Source: Myrica gale
Taxonomy: Eukaryota > Streptophyta > Magnoliopsida > Fagales > Myricaceae
NCBI GenBank assembly: GCA_963930655.1
Contig: OZ005604.1
Location: forward strand, 3,916,001-3,980,000
Direction of reading: 5' to 3'
Length of the DNA stretch: 64,000 nucleotides
Each line of letters starts with the position of its first letter. Position 1 is the stretch's first letter. Positions 13,901 to 25,545 of this stretch are shown here, piece after piece. Position numbers and translations under genes: made by a program. The notes beneath the pieces were generated by a model. That model made no database searches and was not told the origin of the DNA. It saw nothing but the letters and a program-made list of their open reading frames with translations.

Positions 13901-15600
13901 CGTTTTGGTTGTATGGTGGAGATTGGAGGATGAAAGATTGATAATCAGAGATAATATTGGAGGATGTGATTGAATTTGTTTGGATTTGGAGTGTTGTGAA
14001 ATTGTTTACAATAGAAAATTATCAATTACGGAAAATGCGTATAATATGATATTAATAGCTGTTAAATGTTAACTTGTTAGACTTAGAATCTTAGATCATG
14101 GGATTAATGGCTAATTAATAATTTAGATGTGTGCTGCATTTTTTTCTTTATTCATGATGAACAACTTATTTTACATTTAAATTTGCCATCTATTTGAGAC
14201 TTACAATTTCTTTATTTCGTAATATTTGGTACTTTGGTTTTGTTTGATCGATTTTTTACTCTTGCTTCTATTTTCGTAATGTTGATAGGGTGATTTTTTT
14301 GAAATTAGTCAATTAGGCATTTATGTTCATGTTAGGTGTTAGGCATTTGTGATCAAATTAGATGTTAGACATTTGGTTTAGTCTTTAGAGTTTTAGTCAA
14401 TATTTCGTATTTGACCATTAAATATTATGGACATACATAAAAAGACCATACAAAGCTAACGCTACCATAATCGAATATTTATTGTAGTGATGTTTTGAGG
14501 TTTTTACCAATATGGCCAACATTTTCTTCCATTCAAGTTTCAATCATTTTTTTTTTCCTTTGTGACTTGTGTAATTGTGTTGTCAATTGTCATTTTTTTA
14601 TTTTGATTTTAGATGGTAAATTTGTATAGTTTTTCTTCCATTAATGTATTTATGATTTATTTATCTGTCATTCCTTTTTTAAGTATTATATAATCATAAA
14701 CTTTTTAAGCACAATCAAATTAATGTATTTATGACATGGCATCTTGTTGGCATTTGACATGGCTATTGTGGGGCCCACAAACACGTGTCAAGTTTTTAAT
14801 GATGCATACGTATGAAAGATGTGTCACGTCACCAAATCTAGTTAAGTTTTTAAATCGGACATAGACGAAAAAACATATTTTAAAACGAAATATTACTTTA
14901 GGGATAGAAAACAAACTTTTCTTGACAAGACAATACCATGGATGCATGAGGTGCATTTATGCTCCAACCGTTTAAATTTGGTTTAGCTTAAAGAAAATTA
15001 CAACTATTCTTTCCTGTGATCAGAATCTTAAGAATCAAAAGAAAATTAGTCGATAATCTCGAAGCCTTAACAAAAAAAAAACAAAAAAAGGAGCGCTAAG
15101 CACTAGAATTACGGAAGACGACTAGTTATATCCTTTCTCCCTACCATTTACTCGCTCCCCAAATAAAACAATAAAATATCCCAAATATCCAGGCACATCA
15201 TGCATTTTCTTTGTTGATTCTTGATCACAATTTAGAAAAGTTCCAGGATCTGGTCAAGATCCATAGTTATCCCTGCACAAGTGGAATAAAGAAACAGAGC
15301 AATGGTTAATCCCTAAACCAATGGTTAGATCCTAATCTGCTCCACGTCAAATCATCTTTAACCCACACGTAAACCAAAGTAATAAAGGAAGCAGGCCACC
15401 AGGACCTTCAATCACGCATCATCCTCCTCAAAGATCGTAATCCTTTAATACCAAAAGCTAAAAATTACATCTAATCCACAAAGCTATCTATTAGTTGGGA
15501 GACCATTATTATTTTATACATCAATAATTACATGCCACATCATCGTGTCTATCACATAATTAGCTAAATCCGTACAAATATATAATTACATCACCGCCCC
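13901..15600. other. Intergenic, AT-rich, no gene seen
   Basis: AT-rich sequence with poly-T and poly-A runs. The open frame at 14729-14956 (minus) has no recognisable product. Confidence 0.5.
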
Positions 15601-15713
15601 TAATTAACAGTTTCATTTCCTCATTCGCTAAAATGTTCAAACAAACATTCAAAAGAAAAAGAAAGAAGGCAACAGGATCAGGAGCTGTAAATATATCTGT
15701 AGCTCGCCGGAGC

Positions 15714-16103
15714 TCACAGATCGGAGTCGTTCTTGAAATACGAGGCGAGGCGGGAGGCGATGGCGGAGTGGTACATGGCGTCGTGGAAAGACTCCGTTTC
15801 TTTTGTCATCATCCGGAGCCGCCTCGCCTTCTCCTCCGTGAAGCAACCCGGAGTGAACCGGGATCGCGGTGGCTTTGGGTCGGGATTCGGGTTCTCTTTG
15901 TTCTCCGGTTTCTCGGAGGCGTCGTGGATCTGTCCGTCGTTTCCGGAGTCAATGTAGTCGGGCTCGGATGACCATCCGAAGAGCGGGGTCCACCAGTTGG
16001 CGGAGGATGCGCTTTTCCTGCCGTTTCGGTCCGATCTCCTTTGACCCGAACTAGCACACGCTCCGATTACAGTGGCTCGGAAGGGAAGGAGGTTCGCTGC
16101 CAT
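15714..16103 (-). CDS. Conserved-looking plant protein of unknown function, single exon, 129 aa
   Basis: An intronless frame with coding-like codon use and much higher GC than its flanks. It starts MAANLLPFRATVIGACASSG, with a basic, Ser-rich, acid-poor first 35 residues that could be a plastid transit peptide (inference). Then come a Trp-rich block (SANWWTPLFGWSSEPDYID), a charged Pro/Asn-rich linker, and a C-terminal block RFTPGCFTEEKARRLRMMTK...FHDAMYHSAIASRLASYF that is probably helical. I believe similar short proteins exist across plants but know no function. The start at 16103 is the first ATG after a GA-rich leader. Overlapping plus-strand frames of the same length class are shadows caused by GC-rich codons. 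Confidence 0.75.
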   Translation of the reverse strand: MAANLLPFRATVIGACASSGQRRSDRNGRKSASSANWWTPLFGWSSEPDYIDSGNDGQIHDASEKPENKENPNPDPKPPRSRFTPGCFTEEKARRLRMMTKETESFHDAMYHSAIASRLASYFKNDSDL

Positions 16104-16278
16104 TCGGACCGTTGTTTAGAGAGTAAGGCTAAAAGCTTTTAAAAGAGAGAGAGAGAGAGACTGTACGGGGGAGAAAGTTCCTAGACAGAAACAGAGAAAG
16201 ATGCCGAAGAGAGGGTGGTTGGTTTGACAGTACGGTTTACCTTTTTAAAGACTGGAGGGAGGGGAAAGTGAGAAAACG

Positions 16279-16297
16279 GATAAGATTGTCCACGTGG
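16279..16297. promoter_or_regulatory. G-box with adjacent I-box-like motif upstream of the 129-aa gene
   Basis: CCACGTGG (16290-16297) lies about 190 bp upstream of the ATG and GATAAG (16279-16284) is a few bases away. G-box/ABRE cores bind bZIP and bHLH factors; paired with I-boxes they are common in light-regulated promoters. A GA repeat (16145-16160) sits in the presumed 5' UTR. The regulatory role is inferred. Confidence 0.35.
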
Positions 16298-16299
16298 CG

Positions 16300-16702
16300 G
16301 TTCAAAATGGGGGGTTTGTGGGGTTTCTTTTCGCTTGTTTTACGGGCTATTCCGTTTAACCAGTTCCTTTTGGAGGTTTTGGGTCCCGGATGAGATCATA
16401 GCGGCAATCAAGATGGGGACTGGAGGGACGACGCGCTGAGGTAGTTACCCTTTTACGGAAATATCCTTGTAATTAATTATCCTTTTTTTTTTAATTTCAA
16501 AAAATTAATAATATTTATTTCTGTTTCGTTTTCGTTCTGGCCCTCTGTTTTTAAAATCAGTTAAGCACGATAAAAAAGAAGTAAGGCCATTAGAATTGAT
16601 GTATCGACTTTATCCTTATAGTGATATTATCTTAAAATTATTTATTCAATAAAATTTAGGAAATTATTTTCTAGTATAAATATTATTTAATAAGCCAAGC
16701 AG
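16300..16702. other. Promoter-distal spacer
   Basis: No gene. Becomes AT-rich after 16460; runs up to the hAT element. Confidence 0.5.
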
Positions 16703-16710
16703 GTTGTGTC

Positions 16711-18078
16711 TAGGGCTGTACAATGCCACCGGAAAATTCCGGTGGCACCGGCACCGGCATCGGGTTTCCGGTTTTTAGTCTAACTGGTGCCGGTGTAGGT
16801 TTGGTTTTTTGAAAAAACCGGCGGTTCCCGGTTTAAACCGGCACCGGGTTTCCCGGTGTAGGATAAACCGGGATTTTTTTTTTTAGTTTTTTTATTTTAA
16901 TTTCTACTCAATAATTTAAACTTTAGTTTTACCTCAAGACATAATATTCTAGAAGCATGACAAGGTTTACTCAATAGTTTAGTTTCACTTGAATATTTGA
17001 GATTTGTTGTTGGTTTTGTCTAATCAAATGCTTACATTCAAGTTACCAAGAAGCTTGCTAGGTGAATGAACTAGTTATTTAGAATTTTGGTAGAAAAATT
17101 ACAAATTTATTGTATTTAAAAGGGTATATATGAAGGCATTGAAATCATAATTAAAGAGTTTAATGTCAAACTTTGGTAAGTACATCGCATAATATAAATC
17201 AAGAGGTCGAGATTCTACCACAAAAAAATTTAAATCAATGTATTAGTTTAAAAGTTTTTATGAAATATTAACAAATTGTCTAAATTTTAAAATTGACAAA
17301 TCACTATTAAATTTATATCATGCTTGCAAAATCAGTCATTCAATTACATTTTAGTTCAAATTTCTAATACATTTTAGTTCAAAAATTCATATAGAGTCAT
17401 CAAGTTTGACCAGCGTTTGACAAACGCTCGAGCGCCCTTTGAAAAAATTCATACAGAGTCATCACGTTTGACTAACGTTAGACAAGCGCTCGAGTGCTTA
17501 GTGCAAATTTCAGACAGAAACATAAGCGCTCGACGAGCGTTTGACCCGCGCTCGAGCGCCTTAAAAATTGCCGAATTTTTTTATTTTCCTTGTGAAACCA
17601 AGGGAAACCCTATTAGGTTTTGAACATGTTTTAAAATTGTTATTGATTTGTTAATTAGAGGGAAAACACATATTCTCCCATCTAAGTGTTGTTAGGGTCT
17701 AAACTGGATTTTTCAAAAGATAATAGTTTCTATTTACAGTGACGTCTCTATTACTTTGGACTTTAAATTCTCATCTTATCTTTTAAGATGATCTTTAATT
17801 TTATTGATTTTGAAATTTGGATTTCATTAGTTTAGATTTTATTGATATGTGATTAATGGACCAAAAGAAAAAAGAAAAAATACATTGGGCCAAGTACGTA
17901 AAATGCTAAAAAAATGGCTCAATATTAATGTAGGATAACCGGAAACCGCCACCGCTAAGGGCCGGTTTTTACCCTTAACGGTGTAGGTGTAGGTGGTAAT
18001 TTTTTCAAAACCGGCCTACCCGGTGTAGGTGCCGGTTTTGGCCAAAACCGGTACCTACACCGGGGTTGTACAGCCCTA
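16711..18078. mobile_element. Non-autonomous hAT element, 1368 bp, perfect 8-bp duplication
   Basis: The target duplication GTTGTGTC flanks both sides (16703-16710 and 18079-18086). The termini are TAGGGCTGTACAA on the left and its near-perfect inverse (TTGTACAGCCCTA) on the right. Both subterminal regions are packed with CCGGTT/CCGGCACC words. The interior is AT-rich with no transposase, so it would need a partner element for movement. It carries a 62-bp tandem repeat described separately. Confidence 0.93.
17385..17565 (+). repeat. 62-bp tandem repeat with a GCGCTCGAGCGC palindrome
   Basis: Three diverged units sit inside the hAT element. The GC-rich palindrome (ACGCTCGAGCGC, GCGCTCGAGTGC, GCGCTCGAGCGC) recurs at 17424, 17486 and 17548, exactly 62 bp apart. 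Units also share ATTCATA.AGAGTCATCA and GTTTGAC. Confidence 0.8.
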
Positions 18079-18086
18079 GTTGTGTC

Positions 18087-21000
18087 TAATTGGATTTTGT
18101 AGTATAAATAAAAAAAGGAAAAAAAACTCATTAATCCGAAGCAATAAGAACAATATTGTTGTTCAATCTTTTTTTATTTGATAAAACAAATAGGTATTCT
18201 AGTAATATCGAAGTCGAAGCCACGTTGCGTACTGCTTTCAATCTATTTATTAATAGCATTAAATTTTCTGAAATATTTGACGGTCCATGTTTCGTGCCAA
18301 TTGAAGCGTTTTGGACACGGGAAGAAAATTCCAAGGTTGCCTGCACTATAGACTGATTCGCATATTCAAAGTCAGCACTTCGGACGCGTGCATGCCCGTA
18401 GGCGTTCCTTCAAAAATAACATTCAAGGGAGGGGAAAAAAATGTGAAGATGTGTTCCTTCCTATAGGCGTTCCTGTTCGCGCATAAGACACGCACGTGAT
18501 TTTTGAGACGAAAGCGAGGTGTTTGGAAGAACTTTATGCGGAGTGTATACGAGAATCAGGTAACGACGGGTATGGCTCGAGTTTTCAGAAAAGCCCGCCT
18601 TTGTCCATTTGTGTGGACGGTTGGCAACCTTTGATCAGAATTCAGACCACCACCTTCATGCCCAGCAGCCCATGAGTGCATGACAGTCATGGGCCATAGG
18701 CCCATGGGAAGGGATGAGTCGGCTTCAAATGAAAGAACCAAAATTTCACACATTCTGTCATGAGATTGACTAGTCGCAAACGACAACCGGAGGGGACCAT
18801 GAAAAAGCTATAAGCTTTAACAGTCCGAATTGCATGCCTCTGCTCAACGTGGTTCAACGCCTCCAATTCTATTGACCGGCATAAGTTTCGGACGAACCAT
18901 ATGCGTTTACGCCTGATGATGCAAAAAACGAGCCCGCCCGCCAGGTAAAGTATGGACTGCACAACAAATATTTGTGACGAAACTTGTTCGTGAGTGGGGT
19001 GAGTTTAGTTTCTAAGTCAGGAAATTGCCAACCAGGATGGATAGAGAGAACGAATAGTAGTTCGATTATTCTTGTCCCTTTTTTTTTTACGTACTAGGGA
19101 GAGTTGAAGAGTATGCGGCGGAAGGGACGTCGTACGTCTTCTCCTACTAGACATAAACCTTCCTTTTCGGCAGGTGAGTTGAGGCACTGCTCCTGCAGGC
19201 CTATGTGGTTGGGTACAGGAATTTTTGGGTGAGAAGGGCCCGTTCACCCCCTTCTTTCTCTTAGGGCCTCTCTCTATCTCCCCAAGGCTTTCGCGCCCTT
19301 CTGGGTTGAGCCTGGCAAAATGGGCTAAGAAATATCTAACCTATCAACGCCCATCAATCACATCGAAGTAGTTCCATCATATCTGCCTCCGGACAAAACA
19401 TGCCCCCTCAACTTTTCACAGGCTGCATATTCAACGGCCGCCCTGACAATAAATACAACACTCTTCATCATCGAGCGCGTCAAGATTGACAGGAACAGGG
19501 AGAAAATGACAGGGGAGATGTTCGCTCCATCGTATAGGGGCAATGCTTCACGCCCTGCCCTCTCCTTAATCAGCCAAATTTCAGTGGCTAGGTATCGAAG
19601 CAAAGGTTCAGAGTGTAATAAAGCTCCACTCTCGATGGATATATACAAGCCCGGACCTTTCGAAATAACGATCGGAATATTAGTCAATTCGTATGTCTCT
19701 TTAATTGTGCAGAGCACGTACGTGGGGGGTGATTGGAAGCCCACTCCATCTTTCAATGTCCATGAGCCCGATTGGTGTCAGTTGCATAGAAAATTCGTGC
19801 AAGTCGTGTAACGTCTGTAAGTGCACGCGGTGGTCCTAAGATGAAATACGTGACCACAAGGAAAATGCAAAGATTAGTTTCCCTACTCGAAGTTCGACAA
19901 CTGCATGCTCTTCTTTGTCAAATTGTTGTGCCCTTTCAAGCTCAACAGTGGCCCAACAATGAATCATTATTGAGATACTCTAGGATATCATTTGGGATCT
20001 ATAGAAACCCGAAAATGAAAGAAGAAAAGAAAAACACATTCACACCCGATGCTCGAAGCCACCCATGGTCTGGTCCCCTTATCGGTATTTGGTGTTTTGT
20101 TTTATTGCAATAGGTTTTCACAACTGGAAGCTATCCTATTCTTCAAATTTCAGAATGATACAAGTCGAGTGGAACACAAGAACGAGGAGGAGAAAAGAAC
20201 AAAAGAGAAACGAAACACAGCAAGAAACAGTACTGGGTATCAAGCAGCTGTCGACCCAGCTGCTTCACTGTAGTCCAACATGCAAGCAGGAGACAAATTG
20301 GCGGAAAAAGTGGAAAACACAAAGTGGGACGACACATCGTTGGTTAAGGTTCATTGGGAGAACTATATATGTACACTAAAGTTTCAGCTTCATTATTGAT
20401 TCTTTCTATCCATTGTCTCGCATGATTGACATCTATATATCACGTGATCGACCAAATGGTTTGTCCCAATCAGTGCAATCACCTCTCTAATATTTCAAGG
20501 AGTGTAGACCTATAGATCAGGAACTTATAACACAAGTTTGAAGGTCAGCAGCATTAGGTATGACAGTATGAGCTAGTGGGCCAGTGAGCCAATTATTTTG
20601 CGACTTTCTCGACTCATGATAACTTAATTTGGCCGACTAAAATTTCATTATTAAACTACCGAGTCATTGAGCATGAGGTGTGCCTGAAGCTGGTACGCGG
20701 CCTAAATAACACACATTATGGGTTCAGTAACTTTAATCTGCATTAGGGCCTATAATGCTATGTGAGTGTCACATGGATTGTCTGCATTTGCTCAATTGTT
20801 TGTAAGAATATTTTATATATGCCCATTGGTCCTGGACTAGAGACGACATGGTTTTCGTTAGGCATGCAGGGGCTGATGCTTTCTCACATGGTCTTTTTGC
20901 GTTTGTTGGTTGAGAGTTTACAAGAATCTATGACCAATATCCACTGGTGATCATAATTGGGACAAGCTTTCCAAGTTTCGCCATCAAGCACCCAAAATGA

Positions 21001-21230
21001 CACCTATACAAAGCTAGATTAAAATACTAACATAGACATGCACGATCGAGTTCCTAACCAATTAACTTATGATTCTGACAAATAAGCATCTAGCAGAATA
21101 TTCCCAAGATTCGAACAAATTATTGTTGTGTCCTAAACTTAAAATATGTTAAGTTCCTCTCTCACTTTTTTTTTTTCCTTTTCTTAAGGTTCCAGATTTT
21201 GAGGGAGAGATTTGGAATATTAATATCTAT
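18087..21230. other. Intergenic, no gene supported
   Basis: More even base composition than other spacers, hence many open frames, the longest 132 codons (19358-19756 minus) overlapping a 101-codon plus frame. None has a domain, signal or splice support that I can recognise, and the two strands are open over the same stretch, so I do not call a gene. It may be decayed unique or transposon DNA. Confidence 0.35.
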
Positions 21231-21328
21231 GAAATAGCGGTTAAAAAAAGTTTAAAGGACGTCATAACTTTGTCGTTGGTAAAATTTTTTAAAGACGAGA
21301 TATTGCGGTTGATACTTTAATCTTTAAC

Positions 21329-22102
21329 AAAATCTAAAGCAGAAGTTGATTATTTCGTCTAGAGAGAGAGGGTCCTCCTTCTCTCTAGACTCCCCAACTT
21401 TTTCTTCTGAAACTTTCCTTCCGGCTTTTCCTTTTCTGGGCGACGGGAGGAGATCCTTCTCCTCCCGTCTGCCCATCTCTTGGCTGGCCTCCCGCCAGCC
21501 AGGCGCTGTTCTCCTTGTTTTTCCTTCTAATAACGGTGGGTTGTTCATTTTTAGCTTTGGATCTTTCTTCTGGGGAAGAGAGAGCAGCAACTACTTCGGC
21601 AGGGCATTCTCCGACGAGCAGCGGCTCCAGATCTACATTGTCGTCCCTGTCCTCACAACATTGTCTCCCGATCTGTGTATTTTGGGTTGCCGCCATCTCT
21701 GTCTCCCTTTTTGGCTGGGGTCGTCCTCTGGGTACCCCTTTGATGCTGGTGTTGATGCAGGCGCTTCTCCGGGGAAGCAGGAGCACGGCTCATGCCCTCC
21801 TCCGGCGACGATATCTTCGTGTGTGTTGTGTTTCGGGTCTGGAGATCCGGGTTAGGTTAGTGGGTCTTTTGACCCAATTTGATGAGGCCCATGTGGCCGA
21901 TGGTGTTGGGACCTTTACGGTCTATTGGATTGTGGCCTTTAAGGCCTTAAGATGTATGGCCCTTTGGGCCCTTGAAAATGATATAGTGGGCTTTTGTGCT
22001 CCATTTAAGCGTTTACGGCCCTGGTTGGTCCTGTATTCTGCTCTTGTAGTTCGATCTGTTATGAAATGAAATCCACCTTTGCTTAGAAAAAAAAAAAAAA
22101 AA
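21329..22102 (+). mobile_element. Poly(A) retroposon, 774 bp, with 18-bp target duplication
   Basis: Flanked by the perfect repeat GATACTTTAATCTTTAAC (21311-21328 and 22103-22120), ending in a pure A tail (about 22087-22102). This is the signature of LINE machinery insertion. The 5' part has CTAGAGAGAGAGGG-type sequence as in plant L1 leaders, and the 3' part (TTCGATCTGTTATGAAATGAAATCCACC before the tail, in outline) looks like an L1 3' UTR, but no endonuclease or reverse transcriptase is present. It is either an internally deleted LINE or a processed copy of a cellular RNA. The open frames of 169 and 184 codons have no recognised domains. Confidence 0.8.
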
Positions 22103-22165
22103 GATACTTTAATCTTTAACGGCGACAACTTTCATATCAAATAGGTTTTGGCGATCACAGTCTTA

Positions 22166-22360
22166 GGCTGCGTTTGCACCAAATATTTTACAAAATATTT
22201 CATCAACTCTCAATAAAATACTACAATATAATCTCTCTCTCCCATAAAAAAATATAAAAAATTATAAAAATATAAAAAATTACATCTCTCTTCATTTTTT
22301 CACTAAACCCAATAACAACACTAAACTCAATACCAAAAATTTTACAACACAAACATAACC
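22166..22360. mobile_element. Tourist-like MITE, 195 bp, TTA duplication
   Basis: Flanked by TTA on both sides (22163-22165, 22361-22363). Terminal inverted repeats GGCTGCGTTTG.. and ..CAAACATAACC, extended by matching subterminal sequence. Non-coding. It sits 43 bp after the retroposon's right flank, in the same host repeat. Confidence 0.85.
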
Positions 22361-22837
22361 TTAGACTCTTAGTGGATGAGATATGGCGATATATGTAGTG
22401 ACAACATGTCCCATCACAAATAGAATTCAGTGACCACAGTCTTCGTCGCGAAGATTTAGCATACTATTGACCAAAATAGTGGACATTAAAAATAATTTAG
22501 GAACGTCATAGTTTTGACGTCGGTAAGTGATTTTAAGGACGAGATATTGTGGTTGGAACTTTAATCTGTAGTGACAACAACTCTCATCTTAAATATATGT
22601 CGACCATAGTCTTAGCCATTGAGATTTGGCGTAGTATTGATCAACATAGTGGATATTAAAAATTATCATGTTAGGCATTTAGCTTCAACTCCTGCCGCCG
22701 CATATCCATTACGCGAGATCTCAGGACTTCCTTCAACTCCTTTGGCAGGTGCCAGGTGGTGGTTATGACTCACGCTGATGGAAATCCTCCTGCGGTGAGG
22801 TATATGATTGTTGGCCTGAAAGTTTGTCCATGGAAAC

Positions 22838-24274
22838 TGATGGGACATGAAATATTCGGTCCGACTATCCAATCTCGCATAGGAATTTGATATCCGATCT
22901 CACATAGAAGTCTAGCCACTCGAGAATTCTTCATGGCAATTCAAATGGTTGATGACACTTTCTCAATACAACTCTATCACCATAAGAGGTAGTCTCCTAA
23001 CAGGACTACGACGCCGATACAGGTATAAAAACTCAGGTACTCATCTCATTACAGACATGCTTTATTTCATTATCTAAGCACTAAACCTCTTCTCCATATC
23101 TAACTTGGCCGTTGGAGTCTCCGGACCCGAGGCCACCCCCTCGGTGATTCTTGCAGGTTCACTTGACATCTGAGCATTGTGGTGATTCTTGACATCATCA
23201 GGCGTCTGAGCATTGTGGTGATTTTTGACATCATCAGTTGGAGCTGTCTGTGGAAAATTCTCGAAAAAAACCACTTCCGTTCATAAACACATAACTCGTC
23301 CCCAGACACACATCCCGACCAGCAGGGAGAGAAAAGGATTGCTCAACACGACCCATGCAGCACAATATGCCACCTCCAGAGCCACCAACACCTCCCGACC
23401 TCACATCAGGGAACTGAGGAAGCCCTGCACTGATTAAATTTATCATACTGATAATATCTCTTTATCTAATATGATAGTTTCGTTTTATTTCAACATATAA
23501 TATTGTTTCACCATTATCTAACATGACGACCTGACAAATTTATCTTATTTATGCCAAAGGCACTCTACACCAGCAAATCAGTCTAAGTGATTAGTGTCGA
23601 GCGCACCTTTATGTTACAGACACCACTCAGAGTACCTTGCTCGGGACTTGATCTCAGTCGAACTCCAACCAACACCGTGCTCGGGACTCGATCTCAGCTG
23701 CTCGGGACTTGATCTCAGCAACACCCTGCTCGAGACTATATCTCAGCAGAGCTCAAACTCCTCCGAGCGCCCTAAGCAATTTTTAATCCGATTAGCCTGA
23801 CAGCGTTTTAACCTCCCCCTGCATCGTTTTTAGGTTGAAAAGGGGGAGACTACTGATGAGCCATGAAATACTCGGCCCGACCAGACCATTTGGACTCGGG
23901 TCCATTAGCCTGTTGGCCAGTCCCGACTATCCAACCTCACATAAAAGTCTAGCCACTCGAGGATTCTTTATGACAATTCAAATGGTTGAGGACACTCTCC
24001 CAATACAACTCTACCATTTTAAGAGGTAGTCTCTTAACAAGACTACGACGCCGGTACAAGTATAAAAACTCAAGTATTCACTTCATTACATACATGCTTA
24101 ATTTCATTATCTAAGCACTAAATCTCTTCTCCATATTTAACTTGGCCGTCAGAGTTTCTGGACCCGAGGTCACCCCCCTCAGTGATTCTTGCAGATTCAC
24201 TTAGTTTCTGAGCATTGTAATTATTCTTGACATCATTAGACTTTTGAGCATTGCGGTGATTTTTGACATCATCA
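22838..24274 (+). mobile_element. LTR retrotransposon relic, two LTRs, internally deleted
   Basis: Direct LTRs at 22838-23236 and 23854-24274, each TG...CA, around a 617-bp internal part; 5-bp target duplication GAAAC on both sides (22833-22837, 24275-24279). A purine tract (GAAAAGGGGGAGACT) precedes the 3' LTR, which fixes the plus orientation. The LTRs contain a TATAAAAACTCA promoter-like box and an internal short duplication around GAGCATTGTGGTGATT. The interior has no recognisable gag or pol, so the element is broken or a deletion derivative of a larger, probably Gypsy-type, family. The two LTRs differ at many sites by eye, so the insertion is not young. Confidence 0.9.
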
Positions 24275-24279
24275 GAAAC

Positions 24280-25003
24280 TATTTCTCAGAATACCTTACG
24301 CACGGCCTTCTACTGGACAATTCCTCTTAAACTACGTGTCATCCTTTTTATACGTTTTTATCGAATTGCATGGAAAATTCATTCATGTTCTTTGCTGAAA
24401 TTAGAGAATCATTGTCCGGCCCGGCTCCGGACCCGACAAGCGGAGAGGAAACTCTTTTGACTACAACCCACGTGTGACGTGCCGAAGTTGAGATTCCGTG
24501 GGCACTCGATGATCTTCAAGGAAAGACGATGGCATTCGAATATCTCGAAGAGTTGGACCCACGAAATCAAAATGGGGCCAAGGGGCCAATTACAAGTCCC
24601 TTCGTGTTTTTGCTGTTTACGTTCTATGCCCCAGCCCCAGTCAGAAAGAGAACTTCCAACGACCGAAATTATATAAATCTGGATTCCTCCAGGTGGTGGC
24701 CCCTGTCCATATAATTTTATAATTTATAAGTTGAACTCGGACCATCCAAAGAGGAAGGGACGTAGGGTCATTATGTTAAATTCTTAATACAGAGCTACTT
24801 TTTGAACGAAATAGGAGACGCCCCCCCCCCCCCCCCCCCCCCCGATTCCAAGCTTGAAGCTCTCATGCCTAGCTTCTGCCTTTTTGGCCCCCCGGTTTTA
24901 TTCAATTCCCACTTTTTAACATCAACGTAGCTTTATTTTTTTTTCCTGATCACATCATCAACTCTACTTTCCTTGATGATTGAGCAGCAGACATAAAGCT
25001 TAA
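24280..25003. other. Intergenic with a 23-base C tract
   Basis: No gene. Short open frames (24263-24714) lack any domain. A pure C run of 23 bases lies at 24821-24843. Confidence 0.5.
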
Positions 25004-25246
25004 GGCTATATTTGTATTAGATTTTAAAACGTTTTTAAAAAAATTTATTTATTTTTTCATTAATTAAAATATCTTTTTACCGATGCTATTAATTTTTTTT
25101 TTAATTTCAATACATTTTCACCTATCGCAATAAAATTTTACGAATTTCAACAACTTTTAACCCATTTTTTATCAATATTAAGAGATTTTATACTACTAAA
25201 AAATATATAAACAAAAAATATTTTGAGATTTAAACTAAACATAATC
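25004..25246. mobile_element. Tourist-like MITE, 243 bp
   Basis: TTAA-GGCTATATTTGT at the left and CTAAACATAATC-TTAA at the right form imperfect inverted ends of the family seen at 22166. The target duplication is TTA or TAA. AT-rich, non-coding. Confidence 0.6.
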
Positions 25247-25545
25247 TTAATTTTTTGTTTAAAATAAAAATGACGAAACGGGACATCCAAACTAACCCCT
25301 CTTAGACTTGACTATAGAAACTTTAATCCAATATAAAAATGTCGGGACAAAGTCATAATACCATCACTATAACCCCCACCAATGAAGTCCAACTGCTAAC
25401 TTAGAGGAGATGGGCATTGCTTAGAAAGTTACAAAGAGATTGTTATTCAGTACCATTTCCATCTTATTCTTTTCCTTGTGCGTATAGATGCCGAGGCGAT
25501 CTGTAAGCGAGCCATTGAAAGAAAGGGAAGCTGATTAGATCCGTT
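25247..25545. other. Intergenic, no gene seen
   Basis: Spacer between two MITEs; no feature recognised. Confidence 0.4.

Larger units (their letters stand above)
21235..22660 (+). repeat. Diverged direct-repeat host segment split by two insertions
   Basis: Outside the insertions, two segments match: 21255-21328 continuing at 22121-22165, and 22495-22660. Both read roughly GACGTCATA..TTTGACGTTGGTAA...GACGAGATATTG.GGTTG...CTTTAATCT, then GACAACT.TCAT and ACAGTCTTA. The GCGACGA-type wording resembles subterminal parts of plant CACTA or similar elements, but no ends are seen. One copy was later cut by a retroposon and a MITE. Confidence 0.5.

Noticed and set aside
15633-16057. Plus-strand frames of 112, 74 and 61 codons and other minus frames over the 129-aa gene
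   Set aside because: They are shadows of the minus-strand gene; only the 129-aa frame has coherent protein-like blocks.
19358-19811. 132-codon minus frame and overlapping 101-codon plus frame
   Set aside because: Both strands are open over the same stretch, there is no recognised domain, no splice or promoter support, and composition here makes long chance frames likely.
21346-22069. 169- and 184-codon frames in the retroposon
   Set aside because: Overlapping frames on both strands, no reverse transcriptase, endonuclease or other motif; better explained as low-stop GC-rich UTR-like sequence in a retroposed copy.
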